In this document: in pieces, positions 4,981-5,861 of the stretch
Position numbering within the stretch: the stretch's first letter is position 1
How the letters are laid out: every line of letters starts with the position of its first letter
DNA from: EX4572-165 sp002254885
GTDB lineage: Archaea > Thermoplasmatota > E2 > DHVEG-1
Assembly (NCBI GenBank): GCA_029939595.1
Contig: JAOZSQ010000089.1
Span: 1-5,861, forward strand
Length of the DNA: 5,861 nt
Direction of reading: 5' to 3'
Program-made: the position numbers and the translations under genes
Notes under the pieces: model-generated
What the model was told of the DNA's origin: nothing
Database searches by the model: none
What the model saw: only the letters and a program-made list of their open reading frames with translations

Positions 4981-5032
4981 TTAATAATTAAATATAAACT
5001 ATCCTTTTAAAAAAGCTTTGTCAACAACTATC
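4981..5032 (-). promoter_or_regulatory. Operator-like repeats around the promoter
   Basis: On the plus strand AACTATC occurs at 4997-5003 (overlapping the -10) and again at 5026-5032 (just upstream of the -35), 29 bases apart, about three helical turns. Between the boxes, the minus strand reads CTTTT-TT-AAAAG, a small perfect dyad (5016-5005). TTAATAATTAA (4981-4991), also a perfect dyad, covers the predicted start point. In AT-rich DNA some of this is expected by chance, but the clustering at one promoter suggests repressor control. Confidence 0.4.
4996..5024 (-). promoter_or_regulatory. Sigma-70-type promoter for the replication operon
   Basis: TTGACA (5024-5019) is a perfect -35 box. After a 17-base spacer comes TAGTTT (5001-4996), which keeps the most conserved -10 bases (T1, A2, T6) but is otherwise weak. 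The start point would be near 4989, leaving a leader of roughly 25-30 bases before the 60-aa gene. A perfect -35 with a poor -10 is typical of regulated promoters. Confidence 0.7.
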
Positions 5033-5107
5033 TCAGATTATTTTAATTAAACCCGGCACATAATTAATCATCATGCGTTTCACGACTCCGGGCACCCGCT
5101 GGTCTTT

Positions 5108-5419
5108 TCAGGAGGGACCAAGTTTAAACCTTTTATATTTTTCAAGCTGGTAATCGCATAACCCTTGGACATATCTTTTTGTTTTTGCCTTATTCCCTTG
5201 CTCCCAGAACGTGATACTGCCTCTATGTTCTAAGGAATGACAAAAAAAACAAAGCGGCAAAGCATCGGCATCGGGCGGCTTTATCCCTACACCACAGCGG
5301 CCTAAAATCCTCTGATGCGCCACAACTGTTTGTCCCCCTCTGCCTTTACACGAAGGGTTACAACATGGCTGCTGTTTAAGCCACTCTCTGTATTTTTGAG
5401 ATACTTTTGGTTTTTTCAT
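5108..5419 (-). CDS. HNH-like zinc-binding phage nuclease, degenerate motif, 103 aa
   Basis: The ATG at 5419 follows GGAGG with a four-base spacer and overlaps the preceding gene's stop by four bases (ATGA), so the two are translationally coupled. The layout matches small phage HNH-type proteins (related to DUF968/Ref-style nucleases): YREWLKQQPC at 10-19, a Cys cluster C19, C20 and C25, VVAHQRILGR at 32-41, KPPDADALPLCFFCHSLEH at 47-65 and GSITFWEQ at 67-74. C57, C60, H61 and H65 give metal ligands and the second half of the motif. The usual HH pair in the first strand is replaced by AHQ (H35, Q36), so catalytic activity may be weak or different. Nicking or cleaving DNA during recombination is known for relatives; here it is inferred. 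Confidence 0.72.
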   Translation of the reverse strand: MKKPKVSQKYREWLKQQPCCNPSCKGRGGQTVVAHQRILGRCGVGIKPPDADALPLCFFCHSLEHRGSITFWEQGNKAKTKRYVQGLCDYQLEKYKRFKLGPS

Positions 5420-5847
5420 TTTGCCTCCGCATTCTGCAAAAGCGTATCAACCGAAACGCCTATTTTTTTTGCCATGATCGGCCATGATCTATCAAAAATT
5501 TTATTCGCATTGACCTGTGATAAATTTTCAAAAGAAATTGAATCTAAATCAAAATGCACATGGTTATCAGGCGTTACGATAATTGACTTGAAAAATTTGA
5601 GTGCTATTTTAATTTGAATACAAACTTTATCTGGAGTGTTCCAGCTTTCATCATCCGTGTTGTCAGCAACAGTCCGACAACACGCCCAGAACAGCCTTAA
5701 TTGGATCACTGAACGATCTTTTTTAACACCTGATACTTTGACTTTCACAATCTGGTTAGGCTTAAAATTTTTAAGCAGGTCCTTTGCTTCAGGTGAAAAA
5801 GGGACAAGCGAATAATCTGATTTCATTTGCATATCTGCGATTATCAT
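5416..5847 (-). CDS. DUF1367-like phage protein, 143 aa
   Basis: ATG at 5847 follows AAGGA with a nine-base spacer; internal ATGs at codons 6 and 8 are less well placed. The protein resembles the DUF1367 family of phage early-region proteins: an N-terminal SLVPFSPEAKDLLKN, a basic beta-like segment KVKVSGVKKDRSVIQLRLFW at 35-54 with aromatic RLFWACC, an ADNTDDESWNTPDKVCIQIK loop and helix at 61-80, then a beta segment HVHFDLDSISFENL at 96-109 and a C-terminal helix IFDRSWPIMAKKIG at 117-130. In DUF1367 proteins the equivalent segments are HRKYFALL..., and D/S-rich SISFAxMDExEF. Function is unknown; relatives sit near nin-type recombination genes, as this one does next to an HNH protein. The family call comes from pattern recognition, not a search. 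Confidence 0.65.
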   Translation of the reverse strand: MIIADMQMKSDYSLVPFSPEAKDLLKNFKPNQIVKVKVSGVKKDRSVIQLRLFWACCRTVADNTDDESWNTPDKVCIQIKIALKFFKSIIVTPDNHVHFDLDSISFENLSQVNANKIFDRSWPIMAKKIGVSVDTLLQNAEAK

Positions 5848-5861
5848 TTTATAGTTTCCTT

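Larger units (their letters stand above)
4963..5107. other. Intergenic region with promoter and GC-rich inverted motif
   Basis: These 145 bases separate the HNH gene from the replication operon. The left half is AT-rich and holds the promoter. The right half, next to the HNH stop, is unusually GC-rich for this window. It carries CCCGG (5052-5056) and CCGGG (5088-5092), which could pair around a 31-base loop containing ATTAAT. The stem is short and is not followed by a clear T run, so a terminator for the HNH operon is possible but weak. Confidence 0.45.

Noticed and set aside
5050..5107. Possible tRNA remnant or attachment site in the GC-rich half of the intergenic gap
   Set aside because: A tRNA-like T-arm impression did not hold: there is no GTTC-type loop and no matching acceptor stem.

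Overview
The window looks like part of the early (DNA replication and recombination) region of a tailed-phage genome or prophage. It is AT-rich, and every gene I can support lies on the minus strand. The genes are tightly packed with short overlaps, and nearly all have a purine-rich Shine-Dalgarno (SD) site. I cannot name the host. The mix of a Lin1244/Lin1753-type replication protein, a DnaB-type helicase, DUF3310 and a DUF1367-like protein fits a bacterial dsDNA phage. There is no structural, lysis, integrase or host housekeeping gene in view.

Layout in the direction of transcription (high to low coordinates): a DUF1367-like protein (5847-5416) overlaps a degenerate HNH-type zinc protein (5419-5108). 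A 145-bp intergenic gap follows, holding the one convincing promoter (TTGACA, 17-bp spacer, TAGTTT; 5024-4996), flanked by short repeats that look like operators. This promoter appears to drive a long operon: a 60-aa unknown, a Lin1244/Lin1753-type (DUF4373) replisome-organiser protein, a DnaB-like replicative helicase sharing one base with it, a 43-aa coiled-coil microprotein, a PD-(D/E)XK-like nuclease-fold protein, a 61-aa coiled-coil protein, a DUF3310 protein, a 60-aa coiled-coil protein, a 135-aa unknown and a winged-helix DNA-binding protein (ending at 485). Next comes a 145-bp non-coding region (340-484) packed with direct and inverted repeats built on GCAGTA, and last a zinc-ribbon protein that runs off the left edge.

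Together the central genes form a replication module. The DUF4373 protein probably recognises DNA and/or loads the adjacent helicase, and the nuclease-fold and HNH proteins would act on replication or recombination intermediates. The winged-helix protein next to the repeat cluster may be a second DNA-binding regulator or initiator. Several annotated-length reading frames begin at TTG or GTG, where an ATG a few codons downstream has a much better SD site; I give the corrected starts. The most interesting items are the GCAGTA repeat cluster, the operator-like promoter, an 11-A homopolymer in the helicase gene, a 10-bp tandem repeat in the DUF4373 linker, and a possible frameshift at the start of the winged-helix gene. 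I see familiar phage families in unusual detail rather than clear evidence of a wholly new defence or mobile system.
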